Origin: an uncultured Flavobacteriales bacterium
Lineage (GTDB): Bacteria > Bacteroidota > Bacteroidia > Flavobacteriales_E > Vicingaceae
Assembly (NCBI GenBank): GCA_937901255.1
Contig: CALCHN010000028.1
Coordinates: 1 to 64,000 of the forward strand
Length of the DNA stretch: 64,000 nt
Reading direction: 5' to 3'
Shown: piece after piece, positions 26,113 through 33,832 of the stretch
Position numbering within the stretch: the stretch's first letter is position 1
How the letters are laid out: every line of letters starts with the position of its first letter
Position numbers and translations under genes: made by a program
The notes under the pieces: generated by a model
What the model saw: only the letters and a program-made list of their open reading frames with translations
Databases searched by the model: none
What the model was told of the DNA's origin: nothing

Positions 26113-26160
26113 GAAAACACGTAACATACTGTATATACTACTTTTTGTTACGTGTTTTTC
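26113..26160 (+). terminator. Rho-independent terminator after E1 gene
   Basis: GAAAACACGTAAC (26113-26125) pairs with GTTACGTGTTTTTC (26147-26160), 12 or more pairs with a 21-base loop and a T-run on the 3' side. It lies in front of the second phosphatase gene, which argues for placing that gene's start at 26209, not 26152. Confidence 0.75.
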
Positions 26161-26208
26161 TTTTCAACCCAATTCGTACGACATAGATTTTCTTTTAAAA
26201 CCAATAAA

Positions 26209-28326
26209 ATGAACCTCAGTTGTTTACGAAATATAGTTTTAGCTTTTATTGTAAGCAGTTCTTTATCAGCTCAAATTCCTCAAAAACAAATTGACAGTTT
26301 AATAAGCAGTTTACCATCAATTACAGATAAACAAGAAAAAGTTAATACGCTTAATGTTATTGCTTGGAACATTAGTTATAATGACTTTCAACAAGGAATT
26401 GACTATGCGTTGAAATCTGTTGAGGAAGCTAAAGCAATTAATTACCCGAAAGGATTATCCAAAGCGTATAATACATTGGGAACTATTTATGCCGATTTAG
26501 GAATGTATGATGATGCCCTTAAGTTTTATAACATCACAATAGAAATAAATAAGGAATATAATTTAAAAGATGGAATGGCAAGTGCGTATGCTAACATTGC
26601 TAATATTCATGCACATTTACAAAATTTTCAAACAGCAAAAGAGTATTTTTTACTTTCAAACAATGAATTTAAAACTTTAAATAGGATAGATTCTAAAGTA
26701 AAAACAGATTTATCATTATCTAAAGTTTATAAATCTTTAAATCAAGAAGATAGTGCCGAGTACTATCTTAATGAAGCATTCAAATCGGTTAAGAAAAATA
26801 ATACTAACATATATTTATTGGCCAATGTTTTTGTGTTTAAAGCACAAAGTGAATTAGCTAAGCATAATTATGCTGAAACCTTATTGTATTTACAAGAAGC
26901 TGAAGAAAAATTTACTGAAGTAAATAGTTCTTACGATTTGTTTCAGGTGTATAGCATTTATGGAGACCTGTATTATCAACAAAAAAAGTACAATTTGGCT
27001 ATTAAATATTATACTATAGGATTAGATAAATATTCTAAAAACACTACCGTTACGTTAAAAAGCAATGTTTACAAGGGGTTGTCAGATAGTTATTTAGCAA
27101 TAGGAAATTTTGCTCAAGCACATGCTTATCAATCTAAGCATATTTTAATAACAGATTCAATCAATAAAGAAAATTCTAATAATAGATTGTTGGCAATGGA
27201 AAATGCCTTTAAAAATGAACGAAGTAAACTAGAATTAGATAATTTGAAAAATATAAATAAATTGCAAGAAGCAGAAATTGAAAAACAAAATTCACAAAAA
27301 ATTGCTATGGCAATTGGACTTAGTTTAATGCTCTTGTTGGCATTTTTTATTTTTAGAAGCTATAAACAAAAACAGAAATCTAATTTATTATTAGAAGAGA
27401 AAAATAAAGAAATTACCGATTCAATTACTTATGCCAAGCGTATTCAAAATGCCATATTACCATCAGATAAAACCGTAAAAGAATATTTGCCTAATAATTT
27501 TGTGCTTTACATTCCAAAAGATATAATAGCCGGAGATTTTTATTGGCTAGAGCAAATAGATGAAAACATCCTTTTTGCAGCTGCCGATTGTACCGGACAT
27601 GGAGTTCCAGGAGCAATGGTAAGTGTGGTTTGTAATAATGCTTTAAATAGAACAGTTAGAGAATATAGACTGATCAACCCTGCTGAAATTCTAAATAAAA
27701 CCAGAGAGATAGTTATTCAAGAATTTGAAAAAAGTGATGATGATGTGAAAGACGGAATGGACATTGCTCTTTGCAGTTTAAGGTTTGATGTTCAAGGTTT
27801 GAAGTTAAACGAGCCCGAAACAGCAGCTTTGCTGCAATATGCTGGTGCTAATAATCCTTTGTGGATTATTAGAAAAGCCCCTCCCTTCCTCCCCGAAGGG
27901 GAGGGGAAGCCACACACAAGCCCTCCACAAAACATAGGGCTTGCAGAAGAGAGTTCCTCCCCTTCGGGGCGAACAAAGTCTAGTAGACTTTGGGGCGAGC
28001 ATTTGCGAAAGAGTGGGGCAGAACTTATCGAAATCAAACCCAACAAACAACCTATCGGAAAAACTGATAATCCTCTTTCATTTACAACACACGAAATTCA
28101 ACTTCAAAAAGGAGATACTATTTATATTTTTACAGATGGTTTTGCCGACCAATTTGGTGGACCAAAAGGTAAAAAACTGATGTATAAACCGTTTAAAGAA
28201 TTACTACTTTCTATACAAGATAAAAGTATGGACGAGCAAAAAATAATTTTAGAACAGCATTTCGATAACTGGAAGGGAGAGCTTGAACAAGTTGATGATG
28301 TTTGTGTTATTGGCGTGAGGGTTTAA
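26209..28326 (+). CDS. TPR sensor protein with SpoIIE-type PP2C phosphatase domain (paralog 2, contains in-frame element)
   Basis: A 705-residue protein from the ATG at 26209, which begins a signal peptide (NIVLAFIVSSSLSAQ); the frame is open further upstream, but that part lies within the terminator hairpin. TPR repeats (about 30-330) and a coiled coil are followed by one membrane segment (MAIGLSLMLLLAFFIFRSYK) and the phosphatase domain with TYAKRIQNAILPSD, GDFYWLE, AAADCTGHGVPGAM and DDVCVIGVRV. The insert KAPPFLPEGEGK...RKSGAE is in frame at the same site as in paralog 1 and comes from the same palindromic element. The TPR halves of the two proteins are much less alike than the phosphatase halves. 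Confidence 0.9.
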   Translation: MNLSCLRNIVLAFIVSSSLSAQIPQKQIDSLISSLPSITDKQEKVNTLNVIAWNISYNDFQQGIDYALKSVEEAKAINYPKGLSKAYNTLGTIYADLGMYDDALKFYNITIEINKEYNLKDGMASAYANIANIHAHLQNFQTAKEYFLLSNNEFKTLNRIDSKVKTDLSLSKVYKSLNQEDSAEYYLNEAFKSVKKNNTNIYLLANVFVFKAQSELAKHNYAETLLYLQEAEEKFTEVNSSYDLFQVYSIYGDLYYQQKKYNLAIKYYTIGLDKYSKNTTVTLKSNVYKGLSDSYLAIGNFAQAHAYQSKHILITDSINKENSNNRLLAMENAFKNERSKLELDNLKNINKLQEAEIEKQNSQKIAMAIGLSLMLLLAFFIFRSYKQKQKSNLLLEEKNKEITDSITYAKRIQNAILPSDKTVKEYLPNNFVLYIPKDIIAGDFYWLEQIDENILFAAADCTGHGVPGAMVSVVCNNALNRTVREYRLINPAEILNKTREIVIQEFEKSDDDVKDGMDIALCSLRFDVQGLKLNEPETAALLQYAGANNPLWIIRKAPPFLPEGEGKPHTSPPQNIGLAEESSSPSGRTKSSRLWGEHLRKSGAELIEIKPNKQPIGKTDNPLSFTTHEIQLQKGDTIYIFTDGFADQFGGPKGKKLMYKPFKELLLSIQDKSMDEQKIILEQHFDNWKGELEQVDDVCVIGVRV
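27873..28022 (+). repeat. GC-rich multi-hairpin element inside phosphatase paralog 2
   Basis: Same element as at 9803-9953, same orientation relative to the gene, same reading frame. Starting from the GCCCCTCCC end and finishing with GAGTGGGGC, the two copies agree at every base I compared, while the bases beyond the ends differ at synonymous positions. Confidence 0.9.
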
Positions 28327-28400
28327 TGAAAAGTTTGATTTAAAGCAACTTGTAAGTATAACTTTGAAGAAAATTCTTAAGTTTATAAAAAATTAAAACA

Positions 28401-29480
28401 ATGCAAAACTTTATATTTAAACTGGTATTTTTATTAACACTTTTACTGAGCGGAAATTTAATTATAGCTCAGCACAATCATTCACATTCCCACGAACATG
28501 AAGAAAATTCTTCAAATAAAGTAGAGCACCTTTCATTTAAAGATACATTTTTTGGTAGTGAAAATAACTTTCAGGTGTGTTACCCAAAAGACCATAGAAA
28601 TTTTTTCTATGCCATATTTTTATTAATCTTATTGGTTGCAGTATTAGCAATTTTCACTTTTATTAATGCAAGGAAAACCAATAAATTACTGGAGTCTAAA
28701 AATAAAATCATTGAAGAAAAAAATAAAGATTTAGTGGATAGCATAAAATATTCCTTACAAATACAAAAATCTATCCTTCCAAAAGCAAGCACAGTAAATA
28801 ATTCCTTTGAAAATATTTTTGTTTTTTATTGTCCTAAAGATATTGTTAGTGGAGATTTTTACTGGATACATCATGATGAGCGTTATGCTTATGTGGCAGT
28901 AGTAGATTGTACCGGACATGGAGTGCCGGGGGCATTTTTATCTTTAATTGGAAATAATGCCATAAATAAAGCAGTAAAAGAAGATGGAGAAGCTGAACCA
29001 GGAGCTATTTTAGATAAAATGAATTATTATGTAAAAGAAACTTTAAATCAGCATGGAGATGGAGAACTAAAAGACGGAATGGAAGTAGCACTTTGTAGGT
29101 TAGATAAACAAACCAACACTCTTTTATTTGCAGGAGCTAATCTTAGTTTAATATATTTTAATAACGGAGAACTTCATACTGTAAAAGGCACAAAATGTTC
29201 AGTTGGCTCTGTACAAACTCACGTTAAAAATGCACCTGAAACACATATTGTTCAATTAGAAAAAGGAGATAGCTTTTATTTGTTTTCGGATGGAATAATA
29301 GACCAATTTGGTGGGAAAGAAGGAAAGAAATTTAAAATAAGTGGATTGAAGAATTTATTAACAGCAATACATCAAAAAGAGATTACTACCCAACAAAAAG
29401 AAGTTGTTCATACTTTTGAAACTTGGAAAAACAATCAAGAACAACTGGATGATGTTTGTGTAATTGGTATATCTGTTTGA
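28401..29480 (+). CDS. Membrane SpoIIE-type phosphatase with His-rich periplasmic segment
   Basis: A 359-residue protein without TPR repeats. A signal peptide (1-24) is followed by a histidine-rich stretch (QHNHSHSHEHEE) and about 30 residues in the periplasm. Then come one membrane segment (FFYAIFLLILLVAVLAIFTF), a short coiled coil and the phosphatase domain with YSLQIQKSILPKA, SGDFYWIHHD, VVDCTGHGVPGAF, DGMEVALCRL and DDVCVIGISV. The histidine stretch suggests metal sensing. It carries no palindromic insert: the loop reads SLIYFNNGELHTVKGTK. It is the middle member of three consecutive phosphatase genes. Confidence 0.88.
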   Translation: MQNFIFKLVFLLTLLLSGNLIIAQHNHSHSHEHEENSSNKVEHLSFKDTFFGSENNFQVCYPKDHRNFFYAIFLLILLVAVLAIFTFINARKTNKLLESKNKIIEEKNKDLVDSIKYSLQIQKSILPKASTVNNSFENIFVFYCPKDIVSGDFYWIHHDERYAYVAVVDCTGHGVPGAFLSLIGNNAINKAVKEDGEAEPGAILDKMNYYVKETLNQHGDGELKDGMEVALCRLDKQTNTLLFAGANLSLIYFNNGELHTVKGTKCSVGSVQTHVKNAPETHIVQLEKGDSFYLFSDGIIDQFGGKEGKKFKISGLKNLLTAIHQKEITTQQKEVVHTFETWKNNQEQLDDVCVIGISV

Positions 29481-29491
29481 TTAATAAAAAT

Positions 29492-29509
29492 ATACGTCAA
29501 CTGACGTAT
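29492..29509. promoter_or_regulatory. Perfect dyad between phosphatase genes
   Basis: ATACGTCA-AC-TGACGTAT, an eight-pair perfect dyad in the 82-bp spacer. The loop of two bases is too short for a typical terminator, so an operator for a dimeric regulator is more likely; it lies 54 bp before the next start codon. Confidence 0.4.
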
Positions 29510-29562
29510 CGTTTTACAGCATAAACCTATTTAATTTGGTTAAAATTTTAAACAACCAAATT

Positions 29563-31752
29563 ATGCACTTTCCAAAATACATTTTACTGATAGCTTTTCT
29601 GTTTTTTAATACAGTTTTTTTAAAAGCTCAAACAACAGAAGAGTTATATAAAGAATTAAACGAGGTTTTAGCAATTCAAAGCGAACAAGAAAAACTTACT
29701 TCATTAGAAAATTTTACAAAATCTATTCTTTTTAAAAACATTGAAGTTGGTTTTAAAGCTTCTAAAAATCTTATAATAGTTGCTAAAAATCAAAAAGATA
29801 ATAAAGCATTAATGAATGCCTATAATTGGACAGGGCTTAATTATTATTATTTAGGAGAAATTGATACTGCATTTCTTTATTATGATTCATTACTTATACT
29901 TGCTGAACGTGAAAAAGATCATCTTATGTCATTAAAAGCTCGTGGGAATAGAGGTTTGGTTTATGAAAAGAAAGGTGATTTTATTAAAGCTTTTGAAGAA
30001 TATGGATTTGCCAATAAACAAGCCATAATTTTAAAAGATACCTCATTTATGGCAAGTTCAAATGGAAATTTAGGCAATGTTTCTATCCGACTTGGCAAAT
30101 ACAGTGAAGCTTTAGAATACTTAAATAATGCTTTAAAATATTTTAAATATTCTGGAAATAAAATAGGAGAAGCGAATCAATATAATTCTTTATCAATGGT
30201 GTATGAGTCTATAAACGACTCAGTAAATCATGAAAAATACTTATTATTAGCTGCCGAAATTTATGAACAAATAGGTGCTAAAGTTCAATATTCAACAGTT
30301 TTAATAAATCTTTCTGCATTAGAAGAAAAAAGAGGAAATAATTTAAAAGCACTTGCATTAGCAGAAAAATCCTTAGCAATAAAACGGGAATATAATGACC
30401 AAATAGGAATTCTTCCGTTGTTACTAAATATGTCTATACTTTATAATAAAGAGAAAAAGTACGAAGCCTCTTCTGGTGCTTTAGATGAAGTAATGTCAAT
30501 ATCGTTAAAAGAAGGAGATTTATTTCATCAGGCTGAGGCAATGATAAAAAGAGCGGGATTATACAGAATTACAGGCAAAATGGAACAAGCATATGATTTA
30601 TTATTAGATTACATTGCTTTACGAGAAGAAATATTAGGGGAAGAAACTCAAAAAGCAGTTGCTGAGTTTCAAGAAAAATATGAATCTGAAAACAAACAAT
30701 TAGAAATTGATAAGCTTACAAAAGAAAAACAAGTGAGTAACTTAATTATTGAAAAACAAGAAACCAACAAAAAGATTTTAATAGGAATAATTGTAGGAGG
30801 ATTATTAATTTTATTTATTTTGATTTATGCATTTATTCAGAAAAGAAAAAATAATATTGAATTAGAAGCAAGAAACAAAGAAATTAATTTTCAGAAACAT
30901 ATAGTAGAAGAAAAAAACAAAGAAATAACGGATAGTATTGTTTACGCTAAAAGAATACAAGCAGCAATATTGCCTCCCCAAAAAATTGTAAAACAATATC
31001 TAAATGAAAGTTTTATTTTATACAAACCAAAAGACATAGTTGCTGGAGATTTTTATTGGATGGAGTGCCTCCCCCTAACCCCCTCCAAGGGAGGGGGGAC
31101 ACCCTTCCCTTTGGGAAGGGATGGGGATGGGCTTGTATTGTTTGCGGCAGCCGATTGTACCGGACATGGAGTTCCGGGAGCCATGGTGAGTGTGGTTTGT
31201 AATAATGGTTTAAACCGTTCGGTAAGAGAATATGGACTAACAGATCCGGGAAAAATATTAGACAAAACCAGAGAAATTGTTATTCAGGAATTTGAAAAAA
31301 GTGAAGATGATGTAAAAGACGGAATGGATATAGCGTTATGCAGTTTAAGGTTGGATGTTGAAGGTTTGAAGTTGAACAAACCCGAAACAATTGCAATACT
31401 TCAATATGCCGGAGCTAATAATCCGTTGTGGATTGTAAGAAATGAGGAAATAATTGAGATTAAGGCCAATAAACAACCCATAGGAAAGTACGATAATTTA
31501 GAACCTTATACCACTCATACTGTTGAACTGCAAAAAAATGATACCATTTACATCTTTTCAGATGGTTTTGCCGACCAATTTGGAGGAGAAAACGGTAAGA
31601 AATTAAAAGCGGCAAACTTCAAAAAATTATTGCTCTCTATGCAAAATGAGATTATGACTAGACAAAAAGAACTGTTAGATGACGCTTTTGAGCAATGGAA
31701 AGGAGAGTTAGAACAACTGGATGATGTTTGTGTAATTGGCGTTAGGGTGTGA
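29563..31752 (+). CDS. TPR sensor protein with SpoIIE-type PP2C phosphatase domain (paralog 3, different in-frame element)
   Basis: A 729-residue protein from the ATG at 29563, which starts a signal peptide (YILLIAFLFFNTVFLKAQ). TPR repeats fill about residues 30-370, then a coiled coil, a membrane segment (ILIGIIVGGLLILFILIYAF) and the phosphatase domain with VYAKRIQAAILPPQ, GDFYWME, AAADCTGHGVPGAM, DGMDIALCSL and DDVCVIGVRV. Between GDFYWME and LFAAADC there are 24 residues (CLPLTPSKGGGTPFPLG...) in place of about six in paralog 1, encoded by a palindromic element. At the site where paralogs 1 and 2 carry their insert it has the short ancestral loop RNEEIIEIK. Confidence 0.9.
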   Translation: MHFPKYILLIAFLFFNTVFLKAQTTEELYKELNEVLAIQSEQEKLTSLENFTKSILFKNIEVGFKASKNLIIVAKNQKDNKALMNAYNWTGLNYYYLGEIDTAFLYYDSLLILAEREKDHLMSLKARGNRGLVYEKKGDFIKAFEEYGFANKQAIILKDTSFMASSNGNLGNVSIRLGKYSEALEYLNNALKYFKYSGNKIGEANQYNSLSMVYESINDSVNHEKYLLLAAEIYEQIGAKVQYSTVLINLSALEEKRGNNLKALALAEKSLAIKREYNDQIGILPLLLNMSILYNKEKKYEASSGALDEVMSISLKEGDLFHQAEAMIKRAGLYRITGKMEQAYDLLLDYIALREEILGEETQKAVAEFQEKYESENKQLEIDKLTKEKQVSNLIIEKQETNKKILIGIIVGGLLILFILIYAFIQKRKNNIELEARNKEINFQKHIVEEKNKEITDSIVYAKRIQAAILPPQKIVKQYLNESFILYKPKDIVAGDFYWMECLPLTPSKGGGTPFPLGRDGDGLVLFAAADCTGHGVPGAMVSVVCNNGLNRSVREYGLTDPGKILDKTREIVIQEFEKSEDDVKDGMDIALCSLRLDVEGLKLNKPETIAILQYAGANNPLWIVRNEEIIEIKANKQPIGKYDNLEPYTTHTVELQKNDTIYIFSDGFADQFGGENGKKLKAANFKKLLLSMQNEIMTRQKELLDDAFEQWKGELEQLDDVCVIGVRV
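31062..31134 (+). repeat. Palindromic element inside phosphatase paralog 3
   Basis: About 70 bp, C/G-rich, in frame. Two hairpins: CCCCCTCC-AA-GGGAGGGGG and CCCTTCCC-TTT-GGGAAGGG, followed by ATGGGGATGGG which can pair back to the CCCCCTAACC start. It differs in sequence and insertion point from the element in paralogs 1 and 2. Confidence 0.85.
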
Positions 31753-31851
31753 TATCAATTATCTCTTATTACATTATTTTGTTGTTAATGAAAGTAATAG
31801 GTTTTTGTTGTATTAGTGCTAAAAAAAATTATAAATAAATTTGAATCATTG

Positions 31852-31884
31852 CTTGTTTTAATAATTATTATTTACATATATTTG
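31852..31884 (+). promoter_or_regulatory. Promoter for tRNA-Val
   Basis: -33 box CTTG at 31852-31855 and -7 box TATATTTG at 31877-31884, 21 bp apart, matching the Bacteroidota TTTG/TAnnTTTG pattern. Transcription would start about 15 bp before the tRNA. Confidence 0.65.
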
Positions 31885-31907
31885 CATCCGCTTTTAAAAA
31901 GCAGTTG

Positions 31908-31985
31908 GGGAGATTAGCTCAGTTGGTTCAGAGCATCTCGTTTACACCGAGGGGGTCGGGGGTTCGAATCCCTCATCTCCCACCA
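31908..31985 (+). tRNA. tRNA-Val (anticodon TAC)
   Basis: A full cloverleaf can be drawn: acceptor GGGAGAT/ATCTCCC (seven pairs), D stem GCTC/GAGC, anticodon stem TCTCG/CGAGG with loop TTTACAC (anticodon TAC), T stem GGGGG/CCCTC with loop TTCGAAT. ACCA at 31982-31985 gives an encoded CCA end. Confidence 0.97.
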
Positions 31986-31990
31986 ACTAA

Positions 31991-32022
31991 AAAACCTCTT
32001 AGAGTTTCTAAGAGGTTTTTTT
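31991..32022 (+). terminator. Terminator of tRNA-Val
   Basis: AACCTCTTAG and CTAAGAGGTT form a ten-pair stem with a five-base loop followed by seven T. Confidence 0.85.
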
Positions 32023-32062
32023 ATGCAAGTACAAAAAGTGTACTTAACTTTTAAAAAATGCC

Positions 32063-32248
32063 TTAATGAATTAATTTAGTAAGTAATAAATAGCCGAGCA
32101 TTAAAGCCATAATGGCTATTAATACCCAATACGTACCTTTAAATAAATTCTTATTTCTTTTTCTATCTTTTAAAAATTGAAAAGTAAGTATCACTAAAAA
32201 TGAGATGATAAAAATTAGTGCGAATATTTTTTGACCTTGAGAAAACAT
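32063..32248 (-). CDS. Small membrane protein
   Basis: A 61-residue protein with two membrane segments (KIFALIFIISFLVILTFQFL and WVLIAIMALMLGYLLL) joined by a basic loop (KDRKRNKNLFKGT), so both ends probably face the periplasm. I do not recognise a family. It follows the Smr gene by eight bases and is probably in its operon. Confidence 0.6.
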   Translation of the reverse strand: MFSQGQKIFALIFIISFLVILTFQFLKDRKRNKNLFKGTYWVLIAIMALMLGYLLLTKLIH

Positions 32249-32256
32249 ATTTATTA

Positions 32257-32511
32257 TTAAAATTTAAAATGGACAAATATTCTTCCGAAGTTTTTAGCGT
32301 CTTTTTCTAATCGGTGATATTGGGTTTTTATGGAAGGTAATTGTAAAAATCGGATAACTTTTTTCTTTAATTGTCCTGAACCTTTTCCGGGAATAATTTC
32401 TACTAACTTAATTTTTTTGTCAACAGCTTTTTTTATTATTTCTTCAAGTGCGTTGTCAATCTGTTGTCCTTTGTTGTAAATATCGTGTAAATCGAGCTTA
32501 AGTTTACTCAT
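32257..32511 (-). CDS. Smr domain protein
   Basis: An 84-residue protein that is a stand-alone Smr domain: LKLDLHDIYNKGQ at the start, the conserved VEIIPGKGSGQLKKKV, and a terminal strand RIFVHFKF. Smr domains are nucleases or nucleic-acid-binding modules involved in RNA cleavage at stalled ribosomes or in recombination; the LDLHD histidine and the GKGSG loop are present. Shorter than MutS2-linked forms, as usual for the solitary type. Confidence 0.85.
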   Translation of the reverse strand: MSKLKLDLHDIYNKGQQIDNALEEIIKKAVDKKIKLVEIIPGKGSGQLKKKVIRFLQLPSIKTQYHRLEKDAKNFGRIFVHFKF

Positions 32512-32522
32512 TTATGAAATTC

Positions 32523-32945
32523 TTATTCAGCAGATGAAGCGGTTACTATCCAATCTTTATCTTTTTTCTGCATAGTAACTTCAATTTTTAGTGGGTTTGC
32601 TTTTCTAAATGATGCTTTAATCAGCACGCTATCACCTTCAAAATGCATTACTTCAAATATAAAGTAACTGTCTAAACTTCCTTTGTAAATGTTTTTAAAC
32701 GTTTCAATTTCTTCATAAGTCATTACTTTAACTCTTTTGTTAAACTTAAAAACAATCAGATTGTTAGGGATTTTATCATCATTTATGATAAGGATGGGAG
32801 TTTGTCCCGACATCTCATCACCATTATAATGTTTTTTCAACACTTCTAAATCTAGTGTTTTTTGAATTACCAAATTGATGTCTCGTGCACTTTGGGCAAA
32901 CATGATTGCCGGAAGTAAGAATAGTATGAGGATTAGCTTTTTCAT
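32523..32945 (-). CDS. Secreted protein of unknown function
   Basis: A 140-residue protein with a clean signal peptide (MKKLILILFLLPAIMFAQ). The mature part is predicted to be a small alpha/beta domain (VIQKTLDLEVLKKHYNGDEM, then FKFNKRVKVMTYEEIETF, then KIEVTMQKKDKDWIVTAS). The last strand pattern resembles NTF2-like or lumazine-like small domains, but no family is recognised. First gene of the leftward group with the Smr and small membrane genes. Confidence 0.65.
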   Translation of the reverse strand: MKKLILILFLLPAIMFAQSARDINLVIQKTLDLEVLKKHYNGDEMSGQTPILIINDDKIPNNLIVFKFNKRVKVMTYEEIETFKNIYKGSLDSYFIFEVMHFEGDSVLIKASFRKANPLKIEVTMQKKDKDWIVTASSAE

Positions 32946-33150
32946 TATTATATTGGTGCTAAAATATTGTTAGTTATTAAATTCCAATGAATTTTTAATA
33001 ATCGAACAAATATAATAAGTTTACTCAAATAGTTACGAAAAAATGAAACTTTTGTTTTCATATGTAGAAAATTTATTGTTTTAAATCGGTCATATGGAAT
33101 TAGCCAAGTTGTTTTTACCTATGTATGCGTACGTTCTGTGCGTGGCTATT

Positions 33151-33723
33151 TCATATATTTCTAACATGATGTTTTAACTCAGGATAAAATTGTTCAAAAT
33201 CTTTTTTTAATTCACTTTTAAACTCCAATAACAAATGATGTGCCACTTGCATTTCGTTTTCAAAAGTTGTTCTTCTCGATAAACCCGTCAAAGCCCTTTG
33301 TATTCCTTCTATTGATGCGTAATTATAAAGCCAATTGTTCTTACTCATATGATGAAAAATAAAACTGGTTTTTGGGGTTAGTAAGTCAATATTTTTATTT
33401 AAAACGGAATAAGTTTTTAAGCTAAATTCTTTTAATTCTAGGGTTGAATAATTATTAAAATTGTTTGCTAAAAAATAATCGTAAAAAACATCTATAACAA
33501 CAGGCGTATATTTTCGCTGAAATTTTCTGATTAAATTTTTACTATTTTCTACTATGGGATGACTATCGGTAAAGCTATCAATTTCTCTATGCATTAAAAT
33601 ACCTTGTTGAATAGCTTCAGGGTATTTTTTATACTGCTTTCCTTTCACATCATCAGCAATAAAGTTTCCAATAATTAATGCTTCGTTTTGTTGCGAAAGT
33701 AGAAAATGTGCCAAATAATTCAT
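33151..33723 (-). CDS. acpH: Acyl carrier protein phosphodiesterase (AcpH, DUF479)
   Basis: A 190-residue HD-like protein that removes the phosphopantetheine group from acyl carrier protein. The family start MNYLAHFLLSQQNEALIIGN is followed by FIADDVKGKQYKKYPEAIQQ, GILMHREIDSFTDSHP and VVIDVFYDYFLANNF, which hold the conserved His/Asp metal ligands. The 205-bp spacer to the next gene on this side holds a weak TAGCCA/TGGCTA stem and nothing else. Confidence 0.88.
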   Translation of the reverse strand: MNYLAHFLLSQQNEALIIGNFIADDVKGKQYKKYPEAIQQGILMHREIDSFTDSHPIVENSKNLIRKFQRKYTPVVIDVFYDYFLANNFNNYSTLELKEFSLKTYSVLNKNIDLLTPKTSFIFHHMSKNNWLYNYASIEGIQRALTGLSRRTTFENEMQVAHHLLLEFKSELKKDFEQFYPELKHHVRNI

Positions 33724-33832
33724 TAATTTTTTCCTTTAATCTATAAAAATTACCATTAGTGTAATTTATCTTCTAATTTAACTCTTTACTCTCTATTTTT
33801 GTTTCATTATTTAATTTATAAACTTAGAAAAC

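Noticed and set aside
26152..26208. Longer N-terminus of phosphatase paralog 2
   Set aside because: It begins inside the terminator stem, and ATG 26209 gives a proper signal peptide.
27792..28050. Open frames on the opposite strand across the palindromic insert (also at 9674-10048)
   Set aside because: They exist only because the GC-rich element has few stops in any frame; they have no start signals, and the phosphatase frame is clearly the coding one.
33110..33160. TAGCCA/TGGCTA hairpin as terminator of acpH
   Set aside because: Only six pairs with a very long loop and no T-run; also the gene runs the other way out of it, so the evidence is too weak.
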